Shown: positions 34,807 to 45,715 of the stretch, piece by piece | Layout of the letters: each line of letters starts with the position of its first letter | How positions within the stretch are numbered: position 1 is the first letter of the stretch | From: Batkoa obscura | Lineage: Eukaryota; Entomophthoromycota; Entomophthoromycetes; Entomophthorales; Batkoaceae | Direction: 5' to 3' | Length of the DNA stretch: 64,000 bases | Assembly: GCA_030770535.1 (NCBI GenBank) | Contig: JASVEC010000025.1 | Location: forward strand, 310,001-374,000 | Notes under the pieces: model-generated | What the model saw: only the letters and a program-made list of their open reading frames with translations | Database searches by the model: none | Told to the model about the DNA's origin: nothing | Translations under genes and position numbers: made by a program

Positions 34807-36026
34807 GTCCTTTGACCCTGATAAAAGTTCTAATTGTTCAACTATATATGAGTTTTAAAAATAAATATTTAAATTATTTCAATTTTAAAATAACAATTAT
34901 TTTAAGAATTAAAATTCAAGTTCTAAAGCTAAAAGTTCGACAAATTTAATAAAATAAATTTTTAAATCCTTATTTAAGCTGTAAACTAATAGAAAAAATA
35001 AAAATCATTATTTATGAAAGTTCTCCCTGTAATACTAAATTATTATATTAATTCAAGCTCTTGACAGGGATCTAAATGATTTTACGAAGGTTTTTATGGC
35101 TTCGGTGACAAAACTCAATAGAAAATTATACTAAATCAAACTACTACTTTATTGAAATATATCGTTCAATCGTTCCCTCACATTCTTTTCTATGTGTCTT
35201 CAATAATTTTTCACCACAATATCTTAAGACAAAATTAATAGTCCTTACACAAAAGTGTTTTGTTTTCAATCAAATATATTTTACTCAAATATAGTTTTTA
35301 AAAACACTTCTTTTTTCATTAGATTTTCAAACTGAAATAATAATTTCTAAATTTAATAATGATTGTTTAAATTTAATAAATTGTATGTTCACTATCTTAT
35401 ATTTATATGAGCATGGAAAATAACTTTTGATGATATTTATACCCCTCCTCGAGCTTTATGATAACAAGCAGCTCTTGATATTTCTTTATTTTTTGACTTC
35501 TCATACATTAACTAATAGGAAGTTAAAAATTAATTTTAATTAGTCTTTTGTATTTAAGTGTTCTGGCATTACACATACTGTAACGTAAATAAGTTAAAGT
35601 AAGCTGATCAATTTAGTTACTTTATCATTCTTAATCGGTATCTTTACCTTATTATTATTCGTTGATATATTTTAATATAAATGCTATTAATTAAAAAACA
35701 ATACTTAAAGCTAACTATTAATTTTCTCAAAAGTAAAGTTGTTATAAAAAAGTCGATACTTAAACTTAGATAAGAATGTATTATAAAGTCTAATGTTACA
35801 TGAATACCACATTAAAAGGATGCGGTTGTTTTATTATCACAAAATTTGAAGAAGCTTTTACAATCAATTTCAAAAATATCCATAAATAGTTTTTACTCAA
35901 AAATATGAAGCTTTTAAATGTTAAATGTAAATTATCATCATTTATTTCTCATAAACTATTATGTATAAGTTTGTTATTTGACATAAAAAATATATTATAC
36001 ACATCACACTTTCATTGAGTAGTCAG
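34807..36026. other. 1.2-kb intergenic region
   Basis: A/T-rich and without a supported gene. The last 45 bp (from about 35983) already belong to the duplicated block that includes the Thr-rich gene. Confidence 0.4.
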
Positions 36027-37115
36027 TTAGTACTTATAGGAATAGGTTGGGTAAGCATAAGTAGTAGTTTTGGTTGGTGGGGTAGGTTTAGGACAAGTAC
36101 TGACGGTGGTAGTCAAAGTTTTGGTATCAGTTTTGGTTTTAGTATCAGTCTTAGTTTGAGTAAGGGTTTTGGTATCAGTTTTAGTTATGGTTTTAGTGGC
36201 TGGTGGGATAGTGTAAGTTGGAGTGGGGGTACATGGACTGACGCTGGTTACAGTAATAGTCTTGCTTACAGTAGTTGGGACAGTGACAGTTTGGGTTTTA
36301 GTATTATCTTTAGTTATAGTGGTGGTGACTGGTACACTGATGGTACTGGTTGATACAGAGACATTAGTTACGGTAGTAGTAGTTGGTACAAGGACAGAGG
36401 TGGTACTGGTTTGAGTTTGAGTCTCAGTTACTTTTGAAGTAACAGTATCATGGATAGTAGAAGTTTCAGTCTTGATATCAGTTAAAGTAGTTGGGACGGT
36501 GGTAGTAACAGTTGAGGTAGAAACATCAGTCTTAGTTTCGGTCAAAGTAGTTGGGACAGTGATGGTAACAGAAACTGTATCAGTCTTAGTTTCAGTTAAT
36601 GTAGTAGGAACGGTACTAGTAGAGACTAATGTGGTGGTTTGGGTATCAGTAACAGTATCAGTTTTGGTACTTACATTGGTTGAAGTTACAGTATCAGTCA
36701 AAGTCTTGGTTTCAGTATCCGTAACAGTTTGAGTGTTGGTTATAGTAGTTGGAACAGTGACAGTAGTGATTTCAGGAGTAGCTACAGTTGTAGTAACAGT
36801 TGCAGTATCAGTTTGAGTCTTAGTGACAGTGTCATGAACAGTTTCTTTTGAAGTAATAGTAGATGTAACTTCATTTGTAACAGTAGTGGGAACAGTAATT
36901 GTTACAGGAGTAGTTTCGGTTTTAGTCTCAGTTTTAGTTATTTCCTTAGTAGAAGTTAATGTAGTTGGTTGTATAAGAGTTGAAGTAACTACGCTAGTGT
37001 AACTGCATTTAGATACAGTACTAGTTTTAGTTTTGGTAATAGTAACGGTATAGTGAGCAAGAGCTGGAGAAATTCCAATGGCAATTAAGGCAATTAAGCT
37101 ATAAAAATTTTTCAT
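36027..37115 (-). CDS. Thr/Val-rich low-complexity secreted protein
   Basis: 362 residues, one exon, starting with a signal peptide (MKNFYSLIALIAIGISPALA). Almost the entire mature chain alternates Thr with Val, Lys, Ile, Ser or Asp. Recurring PTT(V/L/I)T blocks and T-x-T-x strings would form extended beta structure and many O-glycosylation sites. A few Cys occur near both ends (SKCSY, SPCTP, STCPKP), and the tail is TTTYAYPTYSYKY. No GPI signal or hydrophobic C-terminus is seen. Likely a cell-surface or wall/mucin-like protein; the family is not identified. It is paralogous to the broken copy at 39600. Confidence 0.65.
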   Translation of the reverse strand: MKNFYSLIALIAIGISPALAHYTVTITKTKTSTVSKCSYTSVVTSTLIQPTTLTSTKEITKTETKTETTPVTITVPTTVTNEVTSTITSKETVHDTVTKTQTDTATVTTTVATPEITTVTVPTTITNTQTVTDTETKTLTDTVTSTNVSTKTDTVTDTQTTTLVSTSTVPTTLTETKTDTVSVTITVPTTLTETKTDVSTSTVTTTVPTTLTDIKTETSTIHDTVTSKVTETQTQTSTTSVLVPTTTTVTNVSVSTSTISVPVTTTITKDNTKTQTVTVPTTVSKTITVTSVSPCTPTPTYTIPPATKTITKTDTKTLTQTKTDTKTKTDTKTLTTTVSTCPKPTPPTKTTTYAYPTYSYKY

Positions 37116-37869
37116 TATATTAGATTTATATTAAAAGAGTGGATTAAGTAGCTAAGTTGATACACAAATTTACTATGAAATTCACCACTATATATACTTT
37201 TCAATTTTTCATATTGATTAGTAAATAATAAATAATACGGTGATGATAGATTATATCAAACTAAACGTAGTAAAATGGTTCACGCATTTGGGTATTCTTT
37301 GTTGTGATCTATTTACTAATGTGAGGGCTAATTAAAATCTTGATCAATATTCGCTTTTATTTAAGTTCCACTTAAAATAAAAAAATAATCTCGAAAAGGC
37401 TATTAAAGTAATTTTTTTAAATTATTTATAATCTTGTGTTTATGTAAAGTTCACTGCAGTTTTATTAAAGTATTCAATAGCCTTAATTTTTACAAATTAG
37501 TTAGGTATAAAACATTTTTGATGCTTTCAAGTTGAGAGAATAAATAATCAAATTGTTTAGAGAACCAAAACAAACCATTGAAATCCCCTTTCTTTTAAAA
37601 GTTGATTATAAATAAAATAGTTAATGAATAACTTTTGAGGTAGATTCCTGTTTCCTTAAATATGGTGCTAACCTTTGTTTTTGAGAACTACCAAAGTATA
37701 TTATTTTAAGGCAAAAAGATAATACTGCACCACTCACATAATACAAATAGTTATTTTAAAATGATGCATGTGTAAAATATGTTATACGTTTATAGTAATT
37801 ATATTTAATATTTCCTATTTTCGCTTTATTTTAATAAACGAATTCAAACTGCAGTTCTAATTTACTATA

Positions 37870-37971
37870 TGGGGGGTGCTTTTTTTGGCTTCATCACTTT
37901 TTCCATCTTTTAATTGCTATCTAAGCGGAAAAATTGTTAGTAAAATTTTTAAACACAAAAATATACCTCCA
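37870..37971 (-). mobile_element. 102-bp foldback MITE, copy G
   Basis: TGGGGGGTGCTTTTTTT...ATACCTCCA, flanked by TA on both sides. The other duplication block has the uninterrupted sequence GTATTAAGTTTTAGTAAG at 41062, so this is an insertion with a readable empty site. Confidence 0.92.
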
Positions 37972-38615
37972 TATTAAGTTTTAGTAAGTTTAGAAACAGG
38001 TGAGTTTGAATCATGTCCAAAACAAACTGTAAATAAAATTTTTCAGTTTGATTTCAATTTAAATTGCAGAATTCATCAACTAGTTTCAAAATTAAGCAAA
38101 GAAACAATTATTTTCTCGCTGTTTACGGGTGATTACAAATTTTATAATAAAATTAAAATTGAAAGAAAATTGAACTCTAACTATAAACCAACCTAAATAT
38201 AAATTATAAAGTATACCGGTTCTTTTTCCCTCCTTTCGTTTAACTGAATTTCTAGTCTACCCTCCCCTTTCTTTTTTTCCCCTGTATCTCTTCTATTCTA
38301 TCAGTTAATCATTCAAAAAATTTTCTTCCAACAATAAAACGCTTAGTGGGGTAGCCTTTGGGTTCTTCAAAATTTTCCAAAAAAAAAAAGCGCAAAACTT
38401 ATAAAAAGTATGAAGGTTAAATATTTTATTCATAGAGTGATTTGATAGTTTTTTCAGTAAAAGCTACAATTGTGATTTGAGATTAAGTGATCTAAAGTTA
38501 AGATAGAGCAAGTCAGATAAAATCAATCTTTAAAAAAAAAAATACTACCTATCCAAAATAAGTGTTTGATTTGCGAAAAAAGTTTATAATTCTTTTAGAA
38601 TTTAATAAGACTATA

Positions 38616-38716
38616 TGTGGATGTATTTTTGTGTTTAAAAATTTTACTGACAATTTTTCCACTCAAATAGTGATCAAAAGATGGAAAAAGTGATGGAGCC
38701 AAAAAAAACACTCTCT
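38616..38716 (+). mobile_element. 101-bp foldback MITE, copy H
   Basis: TGTGGATGTATTTTTGTG...CACTCTCT, with TA at both sides. The core is CCACTCAAATAGTGA. It directly abuts copy I, sharing the TA at 38717-38718. Confidence 0.8.
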
Positions 38717-38718
38717 TA

Positions 38719-38838
38719 TGATATTTTTTAGTTTCAATTCTTTTTCCAATTCTTTTTCCAATTCTTTTTCCAATTTTTAAACGCTATTAAGTGGAAAAGT
38801 TATTAGCACAACTCTTAAACAAAAAAAGACACGCCGTG
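38719..38838 (-). mobile_element. Foldback MITE, copy I (internal triplication)
   Basis: Reverse-oriented copy starting TGATATTTTTTAGTTTC and ending about GACACGCCGTG before TA. The segment AATTCTTTTTCC is present three times in tandem (38736-38771), lengthening the copy to about 120 bp. Confidence 0.75.
38736..38771 (+). repeat. Three tandem 12-bp AATTCTTTTTCC units
   Basis: Perfect triplication inside MITE copy I; other copies carry the corresponding sequence once. Confidence 0.9.
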
Positions 38839-38839
38839 T

Positions 38840-39556
38840 ATATTTCAAATTATACCTTATATTGGATACTTTCTAGTAATGACAAGTCTTATTTTATCAC
38901 TGTTAGAAGTTTTTGGATGTAAGCTACAATTTGAAAAAAATATACAGTTTCTCCTTATTTTAATAACAATACAAGATTTGCCTTAAATTAGGCATTCTTT
39001 TCCAAACAGAGTGAGTATTTAATTGAAAAACATTTGTATATAACTTAGCTTTACTTTAATAAAAAACTTTAAACATTTATATTTTTATCAATACTTATTT
39101 GATTTAATCAACTTATAGTACTATAAATAATTTGTACTATGAATTTATGTATTCAATATTAGATTTGTTTATTCAATATTAGATTTGTTTATTCAATATT
39201 AATTTTCATTAAAAGCAAAATAATAAAATAATTCTATTAGAAAACGTAATAGTAAGAACTAGAAATTATAAAATAAATTATAATTTAAGAGCTTACAATA
39301 ATCACTTAATTAACCAATCCGACACTTATTATAAATATGATAATTTATGATACAATCTTATAGTAAAGTAAAATAAAATTTATTTAATAAAATAGCATAG
39401 GGAAATGACAACAGATACTACTTTTTTAAGTTGTCATACCACTAATATTAATAGTGTAGTTTTTTTATTTTAATACTTTTTCAACATGTAATTTTTGAAA
39501 TCCTTCATTTGGTAGGATTATGTTCACAATTTAGATAATATTTTGTATTTATTTGC
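38840..39556. other. Spacer between the two duplication blocks
   Basis: A/T-rich with no gene. It contains a 20-bp tandem repeat (ATTCAATATTAGATTTGTTT, 39151-39200, about 2.5 units). Confidence 0.5.
39151..39200 (+). repeat. 20-bp tandem repeat, about 2.5 units
   Basis: The unit ATTCAATATTAGATTTGTTT occurs twice exactly, then a half unit. Non-coding. Confidence 0.88.
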
Positions 39557-39599
39557 TATAAAAAATATATACTATACATACCACGCTTTCATTAAGTAA

Positions 39600-40325
39600 T
39601 CATTTAACGGCTTTAGTCATAGATTGGCGGAAATCAATAGAGGTATCGATTGATGTAGTAGGTTTAGGACAAGTACTGACGGTGGTAGTCAAAGTTTTGG
39701 TATCAGTTTTGGTTTTAGTATCAGTCTTAGTTTGAGTTTGGGTCAAAGTCTTAGTATCAGTCTTAGTTTAAGTAAGGATTTTGGTATCAGTTTTAGTTAT
39801 GGTTTTAGTGGCTGGTGGGATAGTGTAAGTTGGAGTGGGGGTACATGGACTGACGCTGGTTACAGTAATAGTCTTGCTTACAGTAGTTGGGACAGTGACA
39901 GTAGTGATTTCAGGGTTAGCTACAGCTGTAGTAACAGTTGCAGTATCAGTTTAAGTCTTAGTGATAGTGTCATGAGCAGTTTCAGTGTTTATTACACTAA
40001 CTGTATCAGTCTCGGTTTCCGTTGCAGTGACTGTATCATGAACAGTTTCTTTTGAAGTAATAGTAGATGTAACTTCATTTGTAACAGTAGTGGGAACAGT
40101 AATTGTTACAGGAGTAGTTTCGGTTTTAGTTTCAGTTTTAGTTATTTCCTTAGTAGAAGTTAATGTAGTTAGTTTTGTAATAATTGAGGTAACTGTGGTC
40201 TGGCATCTTTGAAATATAGTTGCAGTAGCGGTTTGGTACTCAGTGATGGTAGGAACTAATGCAGCAGAAGTTGGAGAAATTCCAATGGCAATTAAGGCAA
40301 TTAAGCTATAAAAAAATTTCATCAT
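39600..40325 (-). pseudogene. Broken copy of the Thr/Val-rich secreted protein gene
   Basis: Signal peptide MMKFFYSLIALIAIGISPTSA and Thr-rich strings nearly identical to the 36027 gene. The full frame from 40325 to the TGA at 39600-39602 is 242 codons, shorter than its paralogue through an internal in-frame deletion. It is broken by two TAA codons, at 39951-39953 and about 39765. At both, the intact paralogue has CAA. The tail also differs (CPKPTTSIDTSIDFRQ). A truncated 124-residue product could still be made. Confidence 0.75.
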
Positions 40326-41199
40326 ATTAGATTTATATTAAAAGAATGAATTAAGTAGCTAGGTCGATACAAAGGTTTATTCGTTCGAAATTCGTCCTTT
40401 ATAAACTTTTTAAATTTTATATTAATTAGTAAAAAATAGATAATATGGGGATGATGGATCAATTTAAACCAAACATAGTGAAATGGTTGGTGCTTATAGA
40501 TGTTCTTTGTCGTGATCTATTTACTAGTGCAAGAACTGATATAAAAGCCTTGCATAATGTTTAAATTACTTTAAAGTTCATTAACCAATTTAAAATTATT
40601 TATCTCGAAAAGAGTTATAAAGTGATTTCTATTATTATATTTATAATATTATGTTTACCTAAAGTTCAATGCAGTTTTTTATAACAATAAATGATACTAA
40701 TTTTTACAAGTTAGATAAGTATAAGATATTTTTGATACTTTTAGGTTTCAAGAACAAATGACTAAATTGTTTAAAGAGCCAAATAACCGTCGGAATCCCC
40801 TTTCTTTAAAAGCTCAATCACGAAAAAGTGGTTAATGAATAACTTTAGAAGTAGACTCCTGTTTTCTTAAATATGGCGCTAACCTTTGTTTTTGAGAACT
40901 ACCAAAGTATATTATTTTAAAGCAAAAAGATAATACTGCACCACTCACATATTACGAATAGTTACATTAAACGCATAATACAACTATAACAATTATTTCC
41001 ACTTGGTATTTCCTATCTCCGATTCACTTTAAATGAATTCAAACCGGAGTTCTAATTTAGCGTATTAAGTTTTAGTAAGTTTTGAAAATGAATGAGTTTA
41101 AAATATTTACATAATTGTAAATAAAGTTTTTTAACTTGATTTGAGTGTTTTTAAAAACATAAAGTCCAAAATTTTTGTGATTTTATTTCAGAATTGGCT

Positions 41200-41435
41200 G
41201 CATATATGTGAAGATATTTAACTGAGACAGAGTATAGTCAAACAAAGGGCGACGTTTGTTGAAGGCAGTGAATTCGTCCAGCATTGGACGGATAATACTT
41301 CAAGGAAAGTGGGTATCATGATGTATAAGGCTGAATCATTGGAGTTGGTCGATTTGGGTAGATAGAATTGAGTTTCGTGAGTCCTAAAGCTGATATAATT
41401 TGGGGACAAACGAGTTGATTTAAGTTAAAATTACA
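41200..41435 (+). other. Coding-like insert of about 235 bp in duplication block 2
   Basis: This stretch is clearly richer in G/C than its surroundings. Its 41221-41363 frame is open on the plus strand (QRATFVEGSEFVQHWTDN then TSRKVGIMMYKAESLELVD). It has no start codon or recognisable domain and no counterpart in block 1. It looks like a fragment of a gene captured here, or one lost from block 1. Confidence 0.35.
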
Positions 41436-41900
41436 AAATTATATGGCTAGTTTCAAAAGTGGCCAAGAAAGTGGTTATTTTAATGTTTATATAGAGTTTA
41501 GAAATTTCATAAAAATAATGCGATAAGAAAATTGAACCTCAATTATAGACTGATCCAAAAGTAAGGTATAAAATATAAAGCTTATAATAATCTAAGATTT
41601 GAGTATTTTATTTTTTTGAATTTTCTCTTATTATGATATTTATAAAATGATTAGATGGTTTTTCCGGTAAAAGTTATACATATAGTGGTTCAGATTAATT
41701 AGTCCAAAAATAACATGAAGTAAAATAAGTTAAGTTAGTATTTATTTAAGAATTATGTAACAAACAAATAAATGAGCAATAAATAATATAATGAGCATGT
41801 ATCTGAAGTAATAATATTATTTTAGTAAAATTTAAATTTTTTTAAATTAGTTTCCAAAAGTCTAAGGAAATTCGAACTTTTTAAAAATAATATGAGAATG

Positions 41901-42002
41901 TGAGGATATATTTTTTTGTTTAAGAATTTTATTACCAATTTTTCCGCTTAAATAGCGCTTAAAAGATGAAAAAAGTGATGAAGCCAAAAAAAACACCCCC
42001 CC
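41901..42002 (+). mobile_element. Foldback MITE, copy J
   Basis: TGAGGATATATTTTTTTG...AACACCCCCCC followed by TATA. The core TTTTTCCGCTTAAATAGCGC is intact. The left flank is TG rather than TA, and the right end has extra C residues. Confidence 0.78.
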
Positions 42003-42853
42003 TATATAGTTTAAATATAATTAAAGGTTCTAAAAGCTACACCTTAAATTGTTTTCTTTTTTCTTTTTTTTTCGTAGTAGACATTTCTTCGATTTAAACT
42101 ATTTAACTATCGAAAAGCTTTATAGAGTTAGAAATTTGATATACACTATTATCTCTAAACAATAATGTAATATTACTAAGTATTGATATATTTTTTTGCC
42201 TATACTAAGAATGTTTTTGATAAAACTTATAAAGATTCATAAATTGCTCTTTAATAAATTATTTTATTAAAATAAAAACTTTATAACATTTTTAATGTAA
42301 ATTTTTAGAAATTATATTTTAAAAATTTGATAATAATTTAATTTAAAGTTTTGTTTAATTGTTATTCTAAATACTTAAATAATTTATAGTAAATTGCTTT
42401 TATTACTTTTTTTTTTATTAAACCTAATCTATTTTTTAAAATATAATATAAAGATACTCAATTTAAATAATAATAAAAACGAAGTTCTACTTATAATCTG
42501 TCCAAACCTAATACCTATTTATTTGACCAGAGCTACTTCCTAAAACTTAATACCTAATACTAAGCTTTACATTTCCATTTAATCCTCAACTTTCCTCACT
42601 CTATATCACTTTATCTTTCAAAAATAAACCATTTAAAGATTTAGTTCTTTCAAGTGTATTTTTATTAAAAGGAAAGCAAAACCTATTTTATTATAAAATA
42701 AACATAAAAAATATACTAAATCGTATAATAACCAATATATTAGGAAAAGCTATATGAATATCGTCATTTATTTAGATACATTACAAAGTAAATACCATAT
42801 TATTTCATAAAAACTTTATTACCCTAAAATAAATAATACAAAACCGTTAATGG
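42003..42853. other. Intergenic, nothing recognised
   Basis: Very A/T-rich DNA with short T and A runs and no supported coding frame. Confidence 0.4.
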
Positions 42854-44142
42854 TTACACATCTATCACATGAAATTTCTGTTTCCTCTTTTTCCTAGCAT
42901 TCTGAATGAGAGTTCGGAACTGATCTTTATATTTATTTTGTAAAAACAAATTAGTTAAGGGAAAAAAATATAGAAACTTCAAAAACTATAAATAGCTTTA
43001 AAAAAAGGATATGATGTTTAATACAATCCACTTCATTTAAAATCGTTAATCTATTTTCATTCTTTTGTATCTTTTCCCAACTTTCCAACTCTTTAAGTAA
43101 AGTAGATAAAGGCTTTGGATTTAATACATCCAAATTAGAATTATATAAATTCGTAAAATGGGTATGTCTTTTCTGTAATGCACTTCTATCCCCTTTAGCA
43201 CTCAATTCATATTTCTAAATCACTTAATACCAGTAAAGTGTACACAATTATCTTTTTACCTTTAATAAATCTTTTAATTGTTTATCCGTCATTAAGTTGT
43301 ACGCTACTTTCGGCAAATATCTAATTGCAAAAAAGTATGGAGATAAATTTATTTTAACTCGATTTCATAGCTTATTACTTAGACCTATCTATTATTGGTT
43401 CTTCGATAGGCACTTCATTATCCAATGGTATTCCATCACTGTCATCAAAAAAACAATTGCTCATGTGACTTTCTAAACCTTCTTTTGTATCGTAAATCAA
43501 ATTACATATCGGGCAAGGATGAAATTCACCTTCCACTTTTTACCCTTTTTAAACATTAGTACAAAATAGATTTAAAAACATATTACCTAATTTATTATTT
43601 GTATCAGCTTCATTCTCAGTTATCAATTTACCATTTGATTCCTCCATAATCCTACCATTTTGTCCGCTCTCTTAAATAAAAAATCAACCAAATTGTTTAC
43701 TTAATCAATATATCAGTACCTATCTTTTTACTCGATTCAACTATTTGGAAATCACTATCATCCTTTTTCGCCCCATTGATCAACTTACTTCTAAAATATT
43801 TATAAATATAAAATAATAACCTGAACGTTACAATACTTACTTTAAACTTTTTAGCCTTAAAGCAATAGCATCAAGCTGAACAACCCTCCTTAGATCATTT
43901 TCGTTAGATGGTGTTGTACATTGGGGACAGAACTTCTTCACTTGTTGATTAGAAAAAGAAACTCTAATACATAATGAACAAAAGGTATGACCACAAAGCA
44001 ATGTGGCTGGGCCATTATAAATCTCTTTACATATTGGACAGTATAAGTAATCTTCAAGTTCTTTCAAATAGGAGTATTCTGATGGCCAATCTCGTTCTTT
44101 CTCTATTGATGATATTTTGTTATTCGTTAAGTATTTATCCAT
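42854..44142 (-). CDS. RAD18: E3 ubiquitin ligase RAD18 (post-replication repair)
   Basis: Rad18 with Rad6 monoubiquitinates PCNA at stalled forks. Exons 44142..43841, 43790..43720, 43670..43587, 43535..43385, 43320..43260 and 43214 onward join in phase. The RING is complete: C35, C38, C50, H52, C55, C58, C72, C75. The UBZ4-type finger reads HPCPICNLIYDTKEGLESHMSNC. A SAP-type segment follows (YLPKVAYNLMTDKQLKDLLKK...KGDRSALQKRH), and then NLYNSNLDVLNPKPLSTLLKELE as in Rad18. The C-terminal DQFRTLIQNARKRKQKF with a TAA at 42854-42856 belongs to it, but I found no standard donor for the last intron, so the junction near 42925-43040 is unresolved. Confidence 0.88.
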
Positions 44143-45715
44143 CCAATTTTGAAATTTTTTAGTTTAAGAAATGAAGTCTTTTTTTTTTCAAATTGTCCTT
44201 ATAAGTCAAGTGATTGGTTTGACTTTCAGGCACCCATAATAAATTAAGTATATTTGCAATTATTTTTTTGATTTGACTGTATAGCTATAATTATTATCAA
44301 AAGTAAATAAAAGAAAATATCCTTTTAAGTAATAAAACAGCTATTAAGAGAATCTTATGGGCCCTGAAACAGTATTTTCTTAGTGATTTACATGATTTTT
44401 ATTGTTTTTACAAAATCAACCTCAACAATGGAGCAAATTGTGCTAATTTTATTCAAAAGATGAGTTAATGTAATTTAAACTTTGTTAAGTTTTGTTAAAA
44501 GTTGATCTATAAGTTTAAAAAATCAATAAAATTGTTTGAAGTATTCAATCAATTTGAAAAAGAGGTATTGTTCAAAATAGTTTGAAAAAAAAAGATAAAG
44601 ATAACTTTGAGTAAGATTTTTATTAACCTAACTGTAGCAAGGAGATTGAAGTTTTGGCTAGGTACGGTAATAAGGAACATATTCAATACGAATTTGAAAG
44701 GGGCTTACTAAAATGTGGGAGGCTATTGATGAAGTTATGCTTTATAATAAAGGTATTATGGAGATTTTATTAGAGAACAATGGGTTGATTACAACGGTTC
44801 TGAAAATGGGTTCGAATTAATAATAGCAATTTTTTAAAATCAAGTCACAATCATTATTTGAGTTTTATTGTTAAATATTAAAAAGAATGAGATGAAAGTA
44901 TTTGTTTATTTATATTAATTTTTGGCTGCTGGGACAAGAACATAGATAAACAGTACTAATAAAGCCTACAATAATCAAGTATCATAAAGTTAAAATCAAG
45001 AATAAATAATATTATGTTTTAAATAATAAACTTATTTGTTTAAGAGTCAATTTTCAACAATGAGTTTAACCAATTTAATATAAACTTGATTATACGATAT
45101 CAATGGTTAAACTTTTATAAAAGAATATCAAAAAATGTAATAGCGTTACTTATTAATTAATAAGTTTTTAATTATTTCAAAGTAAATTATTTGTCCACTT
45201 TATTGATTTTAATAGTTTTTATCAAGTCTTTCCTAATTGTTATTTTTTATTGTATTATGACAATAATTAAGCTTAACTAATTTTTAGAAAACCACTCCAG
45301 TATTAAACCCATATTATTACACCGACATTAATATGTAAAATGTTCATCAATTTTACTATTAAAGTTTAGCTTGTCTGATAAAGAACTCAATATCATTTCT
45401 CCGTCTTGTGAAATTAAATATAAAAAACTCATCTTTTAAAAATCCATCATAAGAGCATATTACTAAATTAATCTATACCTTAATAAAAATTACATTGAAC
45501 TATGTAACCACAATCAGTAATATAACTTAAATCATATGAATATATATTATATCATACGTTGGCTTGAGACTATAAATACGCTGCTTTTTCTCATTAAACA
45601 AAATATCACAAATAATTTCAAATCTACAGTATTAATTTTTATTGCTACTTTAATTAGTTATAATTTAGTATATTTTTTTATACCTACTATCAGTCTAATC
45701 GATCACAAAATGAAA
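44143..45715. other. 1.6-kb gene-poor stretch
   Basis: Mostly A/T-rich DNA. 44640-44820 is G-richer and keeps short overlapping open frames (44713-44819 reads MWEAIDEVMLYNKGIMEILL), possibly a gene remnant. No domain is recognised and no complete gene can be supported. Confidence 0.4.

Larger units (their letters stand above)
35983..38530. repeat. Segmental duplication, block 1
   Basis: Matches 39557-41740 over the Thr-rich gene, its upstream region and about 1.3 kb further. Shared marks include ATACTGCACCACTCACAT near 37722 and 40935, AGTTCTAATTTA near 37853 and 41048, and CTAGTTTCAAAA near 38079 and 41447. Ends are approximate, judged by eye. Confidence 0.75.
39557..41740. repeat. Segmental duplication, block 2
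   Basis: Second copy of the 35983-38530 block. It carries the shortened, stop-containing Thr-rich gene, lacks MITE G, and has about 235 bp near 41200-41435 that block 1 does not have. Confidence 0.75.

Noticed and set aside
36015-36732. Long open frames on the plus strand rich in Ser/Gly or Val
   Set aside because: They are antisense to the Thr-rich gene and arise from its repeated ACT/GTC codon pattern. The minus-strand product has a signal peptide and the paralogue keeps that frame.
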